Shown: positions 45,829 to 56,200 of the stretch, piece after piece
Position numbering within the stretch: position 1 is the stretch's first letter
Layout: each line of letters opens with the position of its first letter
The notes under the pieces: model-generated
The model's input: the letters and a program-made list of their open reading frames with translations, nothing else
Databases searched by the model: none
What the model was told of the DNA's origin: nothing
Position numbers and translations under genes: made by a program
NCBI GenBank assembly: GCA_016125225.1
Contig: WGME01000012.1
Span: 87,821-151,820 of the forward strand
Direction of reading: 5' to 3'
DNA from: a bacterium
GTDB lineage: Bacteria; Planctomycetota; Planctomycetia; Planctomycetales; Planctomycetaceae
DNA: 64,000 nt

Positions 45829-46319
45829 CCCTCACCCTCGGGATCGATCCGGGACTCAATCGCACGGGGTATGCCGTGGTCGAGCGGGTCGGGGCGCGGC
45901 CGGTGCTCAAGGAAGGGGGCGTCATCCGGTCTACCAAAGATCTCGCATTGGCTGAACGAGTCTGGGAAATTGGGCATGGCTTGCGGGAAGTGATTCAGGA
46001 GTTTCGTCCGGCGGCGATTGCCATTGAGCAAGTCTTCTCGCACGCCGAGTTTCCCAAAACTGCCGTGTTGATGGCGCATGCCCGAGGCACGATTCTGTTC
46101 ATCGCCCGCGATCATGGCCTCCCGGTGACCCATTACACGCCGACGCAGATTAAGCGGTTGCTCACCGGCAGCGGCAAGGCCTCGAAAGAACAAATGCAGC
46201 ACGCGATCCGCCAGGAACTTGGCTTGCCGGACATTCTGGAACCGAACGACGTTGCTGATGCCGCCGCGGTCGCGATCTGCCATCTTTACAGCAGTCGCCA
46301 TGCCGATCTGATAGGCTGA
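45825..46319 (+). CDS. ruvC: Crossover junction endodeoxyribonuclease RuvC
   Basis: A 164-residue Holliday-junction resolvase. The catalytic acidic residues are seen in LGIDPGLNRTGYAVVE (Asp), AAIAIEQVFSHAEFPKTAV (Glu) and PNDVADAAAVAICHLY (Asp pair). I start at the ATG at 45825, because it overlaps the stop of the preceding gene as ATGA; an ATG at 45813 adds four residues. It lies 33 bp before ruvA. ruvB is not in the window. Confidence 0.95.
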   Translation: MTLTLGIDPGLNRTGYAVVERVGARPVLKEGGVIRSTKDLALAERVWEIGHGLREVIQEFRPAAIAIEQVFSHAEFPKTAVLMAHARGTILFIARDHGLPVTHYTPTQIKRLLTGSGKASKEQMQHAIRQELGLPDILEPNDVADAAAVAICHLYSSRHADLIG

Positions 46320-46352
46320 TGTAATCCTCCCATTCATCGAAAGTTTGCACCG

Positions 46353-46976
46353 TTGATCACCCGCATCACAGGGACGTTAACGCGTCTGGGCGAGACTGAA
46401 GCCTGGATTGATGTTGGCCCGTTTGAATACGAAGTCTATGTCCCCGAGTTCGCGCGGCGGCATCTGCAGGCCGATGTGGGGCAAACCGTTACATTGCGGA
46501 CCGTCGAATACATCGAAGGCAATCCGACGCAAGGACGACTCACTCCGCGAATGATCGGTTTCCTCACCGATGTCGAGCGTGAGTTCTTTGACATGATCTG
46601 CTCGGTCGATGGCATGGGAGTCAAGAAGACGCTCCGGGCGATGGTGCGGCCGGTGCGGGATATCGCCGCAGCCATCGAAGAGCAGAACACGAAAGAACTG
46701 AGCCTGCTGCCGGGGATTGGCCCAGCGATGGCGGAACGGATCGTTGCCAAACTCCGGCGGAAAATGGCCAAATTCGCCTTGATGGTGGCCCGGGATCTGC
46801 CCGTAGCGGAAGCCTCCGATCGCACGATTCTGAGTGACGCCTTCGATGCCCTCGTCAGCCTCGGCTACAACGCCCTCGAGGCCCGGGAAAAACTCGACAC
46901 CGTCTGCACCGGCAAGGCAAAATTCAAATCGGTCGAGGACATTATCCTGGCCATCTACCAGTCGGAGCGAGGCTAG
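46353..46976 (+). CDS. ruvA: Holliday junction branch-migration protein RuvA
   Basis: A 207-residue junction-binding subunit of RuvAB. The N-terminal OB domain ([19 protein letters not shown]), the helix-hairpin-helix domain ([20 protein letters not shown] and [19 protein letters not shown]) and the C-terminal RuvB-binding helices ([20 protein letters not shown]) are all present. The start is a TTG at 46353, supported by the family pattern MI-x2-I-x-G. GAAAG lies 8 nt upstream. Confidence 0.93.
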   Translation: MITRITGTLTRLGETEAWIDVGPFEYEVYVPEFARRHLQADVGQTVTLRTVEYIEGNPTQGRLTPRMIGFLTDVEREFFDMICSVDGMGVKKTLRAMVRPVRDIAAAIEEQNTKELSLLPGIGPAMAERIVAKLRRKMAKFALMVARDLPVAEASDRTILSDAFDALVSLGYNALEAREKLDTVCTGKAKFKSVEDIILAIYQSERG

Positions 46977-46980
46977 AGGC

Positions 46981-47066
46981 AAGGATGTAGGAAGAAGGCG
47001 TAAGGATGAAAGCTTCGAATTCCCTGCCTTATTTTCAGCCTTTCGCCTTTCGAATTCCTCCTTACA
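46981..47066. repeat. Inverted pair of heptamer arrays (7-bp period)
   Basis: The left arm reads AAGGATG TAGGAAG AAGGCGT AAGGATG AAAGC. The right arm reads CAGCCTT TCGCCTT TCG, then AATTCCTCCTTAC, the approximate inverse complement. It starts 4 bp after the ruvA stop codon. Confidence 0.78.
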
Positions 47067-47162
47067 CAAATGTTCCGCCTCCCCACGGCTTGACGGGCAT
47101 GGTAGGATATCGATGGTGATTGATGGGTTCCGTCGCGTTCGCGTGACGGCTGGAGAGTGAAT

Positions 47163-48353
47163 ATGCAGTTTTTCCGTCGGCAACTGATCGTCTGGTGTGC
47201 TTTGGTCGCGGTCGTGGTGAGTGCGGCGGCCACCGCCTTCGCCTGTCCATTCTGTTCGGCTCCCTCATTGACGATGACCGAGCAATTGACCCAGTCCGAT
47301 GCCGCCGTACTCACGAAATGGGTTGGTGGCACCCCCGCTAAGGGGAACGATGCGGGCTCGACTACTTATGAAGTCGTCGAAGTGGTGCATCAGGACGCGG
47401 GTTCCAAGCTGGCCAAAGGGACCAAGATTGAATTGGTGCGGTACCGCGCCAGCAAGGCCGGTGACCTGTTCCTGCTGCTCGGCACCAAAGGGGGAGCCGT
47501 GCTCGACTGGGGCAGCCCGCTGGAAGTCACCCAGACTGCCTACAAATACATGAAAGAGGCCCCGAAGCCCGATGTCCCCGCGGCCGAACGGCTCAAGTAT
47601 TTCGTGCATTACCTAGAAAGCCCGGAACAGGCGATTTCCAACGATGCCTATGGCGAATTTGCAAACACTGCCTACGGTGACATCGTGCAGATTAAAAGCC
47701 TGATGCCCCGTGACAAACTGCGAAAATGGATCGTTGATCCGCAGGTCTCACCCAGTCGGTTGGGACTGTACGGTTTGATGCTGGGATTGTGTGGCAGCGA
47801 AGAGGATGTGAAACTCCTAGAAGGCCGAATCCTCGACAGCAGCGAAGAATTCCGCTTGGGGATCGATGGCATCATGGGCGGTTACCTGCTGCTCTCGGGT
47901 GAGCAGGGTTTGAATGTGCTCGACGAGCAAAAGCTCCTCAACAAAGATGCCCCGTTCAGCGAAACGTATGCGGCCATGCAGGCCCTGCGGTTCATGTGGC
48001 AATACGGCGATGGCCACATTCCGGCCGCCCGGTTGCAGCAGTCGATGCGTCTGTTACTGACTCGTCCAGAACTGGCGGATCTCGTGATCGCCGACTTGGC
48101 CCGTTGGAAAGACTGGTCGGTGCAACCGGAGTTGATGTCGATGTACGGCAAGGAAGAGTACGACATTCCTTCCATCAAGCGAGCCATTGTGCGGTTCATG
48201 CTCGCCAGCACCAAAGATGTCACCAAATCGACGGGAGAAACCGCCGCCGACTTGCCGGAACATGCCAAGCTGGGGGCGAAGTATCTGGCGGAACTCGAAC
48301 AGAAAGACCCGAAGACGGTCTCCGAAGCGAAGCGGTTCTTCCTGATCAAGTAA
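47163..48353 (+). CDS. Secreted CPFC-motif protein, paralogue 1
   Basis: A 396-residue protein with a signal peptide (to about AATAFA) followed at once by CPFCSAPSLTMTEQLTQSDA. The rest has an OB-like or beta segment (SKLAKGTKIELVRYRASKAG) and a helical repeat region with HEAT-like spacing (VQPELMSMYGKEEYDIPSIK). The C-P-F-C pair right after the signal peptide suggests disulfide or metal binding. The next gene encodes a paralogue with the same layout. GGAG lies 7-8 nt before the ATG at 47163. I do not know the function; the pair looks like a planctomycete-specific family. Confidence 0.75.
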   Translation: MQFFRRQLIVWCALVAVVVSAAATAFACPFCSAPSLTMTEQLTQSDAAVLTKWVGGTPAKGNDAGSTTYEVVEVVHQDAGSKLAKGTKIELVRYRASKAGDLFLLLGTKGGAVLDWGSPLEVTQTAYKYMKEAPKPDVPAAERLKYFVHYLESPEQAISNDAYGEFANTAYGDIVQIKSLMPRDKLRKWIVDPQVSPSRLGLYGLMLGLCGSEEDVKLLEGRILDSSEEFRLGIDGIMGGYLLLSGEQGLNVLDEQKLLNKDAPFSETYAAMQALRFMWQYGDGHIPAARLQQSMRLLLTRPELADLVIADLARWKDWSVQPELMSMYGKEEYDIPSIKRAIVRFMLASTKDVTKSTGETAADLPEHAKLGAKYLAELEQKDPKTVSEAKRFFLIK

Positions 48354-48360
48354 GTACGCA

Positions 48361-48390
48361 GACGCCCAGGGATTGCTATCCCTGGGCTTC
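48361..48390 (+). repeat. CCCAGGGAT-family palindrome between the CPFC paralogues
   Basis: GACGCCCAGGGAT, TGCT, ATCCCTGGGCTTC: an almost perfect palindrome between the two genes. Nearly identical to 44492-44521. Confidence 0.88.
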
Positions 48391-48406
48391 CCGGAAGAGA
48401 CTTTCG

Positions 48407-49612
48407 ATGTCACCACGGATGGTCGTTCTGGCTGGGGTGCTCACATTGTGTGGCGCATCGCCCGTGGCGGCGGCTTGCCCGTTCTGTCCACCCTCCTCGC
48501 CTACCTGGGCCGAACAGTACGCAGAGTCTGATGCCGCCGTGCTCGTCAAATGGGCACGCTCACGCGAAGCGAATGATTCCGGCCGGGAAGCTCAAACCGA
48601 CTTTGACATCATCGAGGTCTGGCGAAGCATTCAGGACCGACCGCAACAGGGCCAGACCATTACGGTCGACTACCTGGTCCAAGGCCAACCCGGCGATTTA
48701 TTCCTGATGTTTGGCCAGCAATCGGATGGTCTGCTGACTTATGCCCTTCCGATTGAGATGACTGAAATTCGCGCGGGGTATGTGAAACAGGCACCGTCGA
48801 TTGAGCAACCCACGCCGGAACGGTTGAAATTCTTCCTGAAATTTCTCGAATCGAGCGATACGCCAATCGCGAATGACGCTTTCGCCGAGTTCAGTCGTGC
48901 CCCCTATGACGATGTGAAAGCGATTCGTAGTCAGCTCTCGCCGGAAAAAGTCCGACGCTGGCTGGTGGAATTGGAACCGGCGGAAGAACTCCGCCGCGGG
49001 TTCTATGCTCTCATGCTGGGCTTGTGTGGCGATGAGCATGACGCCCTGAAACTCGCCAGTCAGGTGCTCAAGCCCACACCTGCGGATGTCACACGCATCG
49101 GCTTGGATGGTCAGATGGCGGGTTATGTGCTGTTGACCGGACAGGCCGGGTTTGATCGGCTGGTTCAAGCCCGGCTCAAGTCGCCCGATCAACCCGATGG
49201 CGATGTCTTCGCGACCATCAATGCCTTGCGGTTTTTGTGGCAGTTTGAACCCCATCTGATTCCTCGCCAGCAGGTCGCCGAAGCACTCGCCTCACTGCTC
49301 GATCAACCCCAATTTGCAGAGGTGGTCCTGGTGGATCTGGCGCGGTGGGAACACTGGTCGGTGATGGATCGTGTCCTGAAGCTTTACAACTCACCCGCTT
49401 TTGCAGAACCGGCTGCGAAGCACAAGATATTGCAGTTCGCGATGGCGTGTGTGCGGGCTCAGCAGAAAACGCCCGATAAAACGATTCCGGAAGTCGCCCA
49501 GGCCGAGGCATTCCTCAAGAGGGTTCAGCAGGCTGAGCCGGAAACCTATCAGAATGCGTCGCGATTGTTCGGCGGTCCGCGACCGGCACTTAAAGATCTG
49601 CTCGATCGTTGA
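48407..49612 (+). CDS. Secreted CPFC-motif protein, paralogue 2
   Basis: A 401-residue paralogue of the preceding gene. The signal peptide (MSPRMVVLAGVLTLCGASPV) is followed by CPFCPPSSPTWAEQYAESDA. Shared landmarks include AAVL-(T/V)-KW, a GDLFL-(L/M)-(L/F)-G segment, ERLK-(Y/F)-F, and a GLYGLMLGLCG / GFYALMLGLCG segment, in the same order and spacing. GGAAGAG lies about 7 nt before the ATG at 48407. A tandem duplication is the simplest explanation. Function unknown. Confidence 0.75.
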   Translation: MSPRMVVLAGVLTLCGASPVAAACPFCPPSSPTWAEQYAESDAAVLVKWARSREANDSGREAQTDFDIIEVWRSIQDRPQQGQTITVDYLVQGQPGDLFLMFGQQSDGLLTYALPIEMTEIRAGYVKQAPSIEQPTPERLKFFLKFLESSDTPIANDAFAEFSRAPYDDVKAIRSQLSPEKVRRWLVELEPAEELRRGFYALMLGLCGDEHDALKLASQVLKPTPADVTRIGLDGQMAGYVLLTGQAGFDRLVQARLKSPDQPDGDVFATINALRFLWQFEPHLIPRQQVAEALASLLDQPQFAEVVLVDLARWEHWSVMDRVLKLYNSPAFAEPAAKHKILQFAMACVRAQQKTPDKTIPEVAQAEAFLKRVQQAEPETYQNASRLFGGPRPALKDLLDR

Positions 49613-49615
49613 TGA

Positions 49616-50095
49616 TCACTCTTCCGGCGGCGGGGGCGGTGCGAGCGGGGGCGGTCCCAATTGCGGCGCTGGTGGCGCGGGGATGTCCGACGGTGGGATC
49701 ACCGGAGACTCATAAACCTCGGGTGCTGGTGGCGTGGCTTCCGGCAAAACGGGAATATCGCTCGCCGGCATCGGTTGCGGAGCGACATTCAAAGCCTGAT
49801 CGGGGTACCAGTAGGGATAGCCCGAGGGATACCGCCAGCACTCATCGGCCCGGTCGAATTGACCGGTGCAGTTGCAGCGACAAGGGGCCAGTCTGCGGTT
49901 GATCGGGCCACACCAGTCGGGTCGCCCGGCCCGAGAGATATCGAGTCGCGGGATGTACCACTGATCCCACAGCACCTGTTCGTCATTCAAATCGTCGATG
50001 AAGTCGGCGTAGCGATTAAAGCCGGGCCAGCAGCGGCACCCCGTTAACGAGGCGGACAGCAGGACCAATGCGGTAATCGCGAACAGTCGACGCAT
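49616..50095 (-). CDS. Small lipoprotein with Pro-rich C-terminus
   Basis: A 159-residue lipoprotein: the lipobox is LLSASLTGC (Cys at residue 20). The mature N-terminal half has several cysteines and aromatic residues (CRCWPGFNRYADFIDDL, APCRCNCTGQF). The C-terminal 60 residues are a Pro/Ala-rich tail ending PPPPPEE, likely a cell-wall-spanning or binding segment. It is convergent with the CPFC paralogue (4 bp apart) and divergent from the megasynthase. Confidence 0.7.
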   Translation of the reverse strand: MRRLFAITALVLLSASLTGCRCWPGFNRYADFIDDLNDEQVLWDQWYIPRLDISRAGRPDWCGPINRRLAPCRCNCTGQFDRADECWRYPSGYPYWYPDQALNVAPQPMPASDIPVLPEATPPAPEVYESPVIPPSDIPAPPAPQLGPPPLAPPPPPEE

Positions 50096-50284
50096 GACAA
50101 CTCCCCACCGGCGAAAGACTCGCCGGGCATGGCATCATCGTTATCATCGGCAAACTCACCCGGCGACTTGACCGTTTATGACGGATATTCCTGCCGCGTT
50201 GAGTTGGGAGAATTGCCTCAAGTCGAGTAGAATGCAGGGCTTTCGGAATTTGTGTGCGGCAGTCTTCCTTAAGGCATCTTCAGC

Positions 50285-53200
50285 GTGACGGAACAGCGGG
50301 AGCGGGTGGCCATCGTTGGACGGGGGGGCGTTTTCCCCGGAGCCCAGGATCTGACCACGTTCTGGCAGAATATTGCCGCAGGACACGATGCGGGGCGGAA
50401 TGTCTCCGCCGATCGCTGGGCCTTGTCCCCCGAAAAATGCCTGGCACCCGGTGGCCCGCAGCCCGACCGGGTCTATTCGACGTGGTGCTGTTCGCTGGAT
50501 GACATCGCCGAAGACTGGTCCGGGCTCGCGATTTCAGTCAACGACGTCAACGGACTCGATCCCCTCTTCCGCATCGGTCTCACCGCCGCTGCGATGGCCT
50601 GGCGTGATGCCCGGCAACCTCGAGTCGATCCCCAACGCGTGGGCACCATCTTTGGCCACATCGTCTTGCCGACGGAGGCCACATCTGCGCTGTCACGCCA
50701 ATTGTTGTTGAGCGAGTTCGGTCGGCGCGTGCTCGGACTGAGGGATGCCGTGCCTTCGTCCTCCGAGTGGTCTCCACGTAACTGGCAGGCGGCCGGTTTA
50801 CCCGCGGCGATCATTGCCACAGCGCTGGGATTTCAGGGACCAAGTTACACACTCGATGCGGCCTGTGCGTCGTCGCTCTACGCGTTGAAACTGGCGTGCG
50901 ATGAACTGCTCGAAAACCGGGCTGACGTGATGGTCGCGGGTGGTTTATCGCGGCCCGATTGCCAGTACACGCAAATGGGGTTCGCCCAGTTGCAGGCGCT
51001 GACAAAGAGCGGTCGCTGTGCCCCGCTCTCTGCGGCGGCTGATGGGTTGGTGGTCGGCGAAGGAGCCGGGCTGTTCGTGTTGAAACGGTTAAGCGACGCT
51101 GTCCGCGATGGCGACCACATCTATGCGACGATTGCCGGAATTGGTCTCTCGAATGATCGTGGAGCGAACCTCTTGGCACCACGCAGTGAAGGCCAATTGC
51201 GGGCGATGCAGGCGGCTTATCGTCAGGCGGGCTGGCAACCGGGCGATGTCGATCTCATCGAATGTCACGCGACGGGCACACCGATTGGTGATGGCGTGGA
51301 ACTCGACAGTCTCCACGCCTTATGGCACGACACCGATGCCCGTGCCGGACAATGCGTGTTGGGTTCTGTAAAGTCGAACGTCGGCCATCTCCTCACCGGG
51401 GCCGGGGGGGTGAGTTTAATGAAACTCCTCGCCGCCTTGGAACATCACACGCTGCCACCGACGGCCAACTTCGTTGAACCCGCCACTGGGTTAAAGCGGG
51501 ATGGTTCACCGTTTCGCGTGCTGTCCGAAGCGGAAGAATGGTCATCGCGATCACCCGGGTCACCACGTCGTGCCGCGATCAACGCGTTCGGCTTTGGTGG
51601 CATCAACGCACACGTCCTCCTCGAAGAGTGGCATGCGGAAGCCACGGGATCGCTATCCCGTGGTCCTGATGCTTCGACGCACATTACACCGGCTGACACC
51701 CCCCGCTCGCTGGAAAATATTGCGATCATCGGCATCGGGGCCACGCTCGGTGGCGCGTCATCGAAACCCCATCTGCGACGCGTATTCTGGAAGCAGGACC
51801 AACTCGCAACCACCCACACCACGGGTTGGGGGATGACGGCAGAGGGCACTTCCGGAGCACCCATCACCGAAGTGACCACAGCCGTCGACGCCTTCCGCAT
51901 CCCGCCGATCGAACTGGAAGAGATGCTGCCGCAGCAATTGCTGATGTTACAAGTGGCGGCAGCAGCCATCGATGATGCCGGGATTCCGCGCGAACTGGGT
52001 ATCGAAACCGGTTGCTTCATCGGTATCAGTCTCGATCCCAATGCGACCAACTTCCATTGTCGCTGGATCATCGCGGAGCAGGCGGCCGAGTGGGCAAGAC
52101 AACTCGGACTTGAACTTTCCGACGACGAACTGGCCACGTTGACTCAGAAGCTGCGGGACACCTTCGGTCCCGCCCTCACGGCCAATCGTGTGATGGGCAA
52201 CCTCGGCGGCATCGTCGCCAGTCGTCTGGCCCGCGAGTTCGATGTCGGCGGTCCCTGCTTTACGATTTCGAGCGATGAGCAATCGGGAGCCGCCGCTCTG
52301 GAAGTGGCGCTGCGAGCTTTGCAGCGGGGCGATCTGCAACAGGCGGTCGTCGGTGCCGTCGATTTGCCGAGCGACATCCGTCGTCAGATCGCTGCCACCT
52401 CCGATGTACCCTTCATCGATGGTGCCGTGGCCTTCGTCCTGAAACGTGAATCCGACGCCATCCGTGCGGGTGATCGAATCTATGCGGTGATTGAAGCGGA
52501 TCAGCCAGCGGACACGATTTCTCTGACATGGTCACCAACCACACCCGTCGGAAGTGCCGGGGCGGTCACCAGCCTGTTACCGATTCTGTCAGCGGCCTGG
52601 TCACTCGAAGCCGGGATGCGGCCCGCCACCAGCGATCAATCCGCCGAACCGTGGTTGCACAATCGTTGTGAGGGGCCACGTCGCGCCCGTGTCGAGAGCA
52701 CCGGCGACTACGGCACATGGTCGTTCACACTGCGAGAACCCAGTGAGCGGGGGGATGTAAATCCCCTCGGTGATTCGACGCGAATTTCTGTATCACCGGG
52801 GGAACTCACGTTACCCCGCTCTCCGAAGCTGGCGTTCGTCTTCCCCGGTTCAGGCAACCATTTCCTCGGCATGGGCCGCGAGTTGCTGACGGCCTGTCCC
52901 GAAGTGCTTCAGCGGCAAGACATCGAAAACGAACGGCTGCACGATCAGTACCGCCCTGATGTCATCTGGCAGGGAGCCTCGACTGAAGCCATCGGCCGTG
53001 ATCATAAAACGATGATCTTTGGTCAGGTCGCGCTCGGCACGGCATTATGTGATCTCCTGGAACGTTGTGGTGTGCGACCGCAGGCGGTGATCGGTTACAG
53101 CCTGGGTGAATCGGCTGCGTTGTTCGGTTTGAAAGCTTGGCGTGACCGCGACGAAATGCTTCGCCGGATGGAAGCGTCGGACTTGTTCGGTGGCGATCTC

Positions 53201-56200
53201 ACCTCACCTTTCAATGCGGCCCGCAAGGCGTGGGGGATTCCGCAGGGGCAGGATGTGCCTTGGCTATCGGGCGTGATCGACCGCTCGGCTGACGAAGTCC
53301 GCAAAGTGCTGGAACGCCGGACGAAGGCCTATCTGTTCATCATCAATACGCCCTCGCAATGTGTCATCGGGGGTGAACGCGGGCAGATCGAATCGCTGGT
53401 CAAGGAACTCGGGGCAAAGTTCATCCCGTTCCCCGCACCAAGCACGGTTCATTGTGCGATTTTGAAAGAGGTCGGCCGCGATTATGTCGAACTCCATCAG
53501 ATGACGACCACGCCCCCCGAGGGCATCGACTTCTACAGCAGCGCGACGGGTCAGGTGTATGGCCTCAGCCGTGATGCCGCCGCTGGGGCGATTCTGGCAC
53601 AGGCGATCGACACCGTCGATTTCCCCCGCGTGATTGAGAACGCCTACCGCGATGGCGTGCGGTTGTTCCTCGAGATCGGCCCCGGTTCCTCATGTACCAA
53701 AATGATCGACGAGATTCTCGGCGAGCGTTCACATTGGGCTCGCGCCTTGTGCCCGGCCACAGCGGACCCGGTCGGTCATGCCCGCAAAGTCTTGAGCGAA
53801 CTGGCAGAGCAGGGCGTGACGGTCGATCTGAGTCCGTTGTCCTTCGCGGACATCGAACCATCGGTCACGCATTCAGCCCGCGCGGTCATCACGCCGACGC
53901 AAGGAGCACCGTGGCAACGTGATGATGATTTGACAACGCCGATCAAACGCACATCGGCTGTGACCATACCGCAACGTGAATCGACGGTTTCCGCGATCTC
54001 CCAACCAAAGCCCGCACCGATGCCCACAGCGAATCGCCCCCTCCCCGCACCCGCTCCGTTACCCGCACGCAGCGTTTCGGTAGCCTCGCCTTCGGTTCCC
54101 TCTTATCCCACGGCGACCGCCAAATTGAGCATCGGTGAGGACATCTCACCGGCACTCGCGACCTGGGAATCGTGGATGACGGAACGCATCGCCGCCCACG
54201 AAGCTTTCCTGCGGTTCTCAGCCCAGACGCAGCAGATCGCGGCTGAGATGATCGTGGGGGAAAGTCGAAGCGTGGAAATCGGGACGCGGAGTGCGGAGCA
54301 GGCTCAGCGTTACACACATCCGGTTGCCAATGTTCCCCCTTCCACACGCCCTCTTCCGCCTTCCGCAACGCCGCCCCGGTCATTGAATTACGACCAGTGT
54401 ATGGAGTTCGCGATCGGTTCCATTGGCAAGGTGCTGGGGCCGAAGTTTGCGGAGATTGATCAATATCCGACACGCGTCCGTTTGCCAGATATTCCGCTGA
54501 TGCTGGTCGATCGCATTCTGGAAATCGAGGGTGAACCGTTATCGATGACGCATGGCCGCGTCGTCACCGAACACGATATTCATGCGGATGACTGGTACCT
54601 CGATTGTGGCCGGATACCGACGTGTCTTGCGGTCGAATCGGGTCAGGCCGATTTGTTCCTGTCGGGTTGGTTGGGGATCGACTTTGAGACGCGCGGGCTG
54701 GCTAGTTACCGGTTGCTGGATGCCGTCGTCACCTTTCATGATGCCTTGCCCGGTCCCGGTAAAACGATTCACTACGACATCCGCATCAACAGTTTCTTCC
54801 GGCAGGGCGATACGTGGCTGTTCCGGTTCGAGTTCGATGCCACGGTAAATGGTCAGCCGCTGCTCACGATGCGCGACGGTTGTGCCGGGTTTTTCACGCA
54901 GCAGGAATTGCAGGCGGGGCAGGGGATCATTCACGCGGCTCTCGATAAGCAACCGCGACCGGGCAAGCGGCCTGACGATTGGGACGACCCGGTGCCGTTG
55001 ACGATCGAAAGCTACACCGATGAGCAACTGACGGCGCTCCGGAAGGGTGATCTCGCGGCGTGCTTTGGCCCGGTCTTTGATGGGCTTCCATTGCAACAAC
55101 CAGTGACATTGCCATCGGGGCGATTGAATCTTGTTCATCGCGTGCTGGAACTCGATCCGGCCGGGGGGAAGTATGGCATCGGCAAGATTCGCGCGGAAGC
55201 CGATATTCATCCCGATGACTGGTTCCTGACGTGCCATTTCTGTGATGACCAGGTGATGCCCGGCACGTTGATGTACGAGTGCTGTCTGCATACGTTGCGG
55301 GTCTATCTGCTGAGGATGGGCTGGATCGGTGAAGCGGGCGAGATTGCCTACGAACCAGTGCCCGGTATCAAAAGCCGGTTGAAGTGCCGCGGCCAGGTTT
55401 TGGCTTCGACGAAGACGGTGTGGTATGAGGTCACATTGAAAGAGTTGGGCTACGGTGACGCGCAGCGACGCCCAGGGATAGCGATCCCAGGGCGTCAGGG
55501 TGATAACTCCGCGTTCTGTATCGCCGATGCACTCATGTACGCCGACGGTAAGCCCATCGTCGAAATCACCGATATGTCCGTGCGGTTAACCGGGCTGACG
55601 AAAGAACACGTTGAGCGATTATGGACCGCGAACACCCCAGGGATCGCGCTCCCCGGGCGTCCGAACCCTCAACCCTCAACCCTCAACCCTCAACCATTAT
55701 TCGATACCGACCGCATTACCGCTTTCGCGATCGGCAAACCGTCGGAGGCCTTCGGCGATCGTTACCGCATCTTCGATGAAGAACGGACCATAGCCCGGTT
55801 GCCGGGGCCACCGTTTCAGTTTCTGGATCGCATCACCGCGATCGAAAATTGTGAGCCGTGGGTCCTGGCCGCGGGGGGCGAGATTGTCGCCGAATACGAT
55901 GTCCCGCCCGATGCCTGGTACTTCGCTGCGAACCGCTCGCAGACCATGCCCTTTGCGGTGCTGCTGGAAACAGCGTTGCAACCCTGCGGTTGGCTGGCCG
56001 GGTATCTTGGTTCGGCGCTGACCAGTGATGTCGATCTGTCGTTCCGCAACCTCGGGGGCAAGGCGAAACAGTTGCAACCGGTGACGCCGCAGTCGGGCAC
56101 CTTGACCACCAAGGTGAAAATCACGCGAGTCTCGCAATCGGCCGGGATGATCATTCAGCATTACGATTACGACCTCCGCTGCAATGGTGAACCGGTGTAT

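Noticed and set aside
47163..49612. CPFC proteins as c-type cytochromes
   Set aside because: There is no CxxCH motif; CPFC is followed by Ser or Pro, not His.
50156..50386. Minus-strand ORF with STAS-like text (LLDLRQFSQLNAAGISV) upstream of the megasynthase
   Set aside because: It overlaps the start of the KS domain antisense, is short, and lacks a credible ribosome-binding site; the resemblance is too weak.
55664..55695. AACCCTC repeats as a CRISPR array or telomere-like end
   Set aside because: No spacers, and the array is inside a coding sequence; heptamers occur at many other loci.
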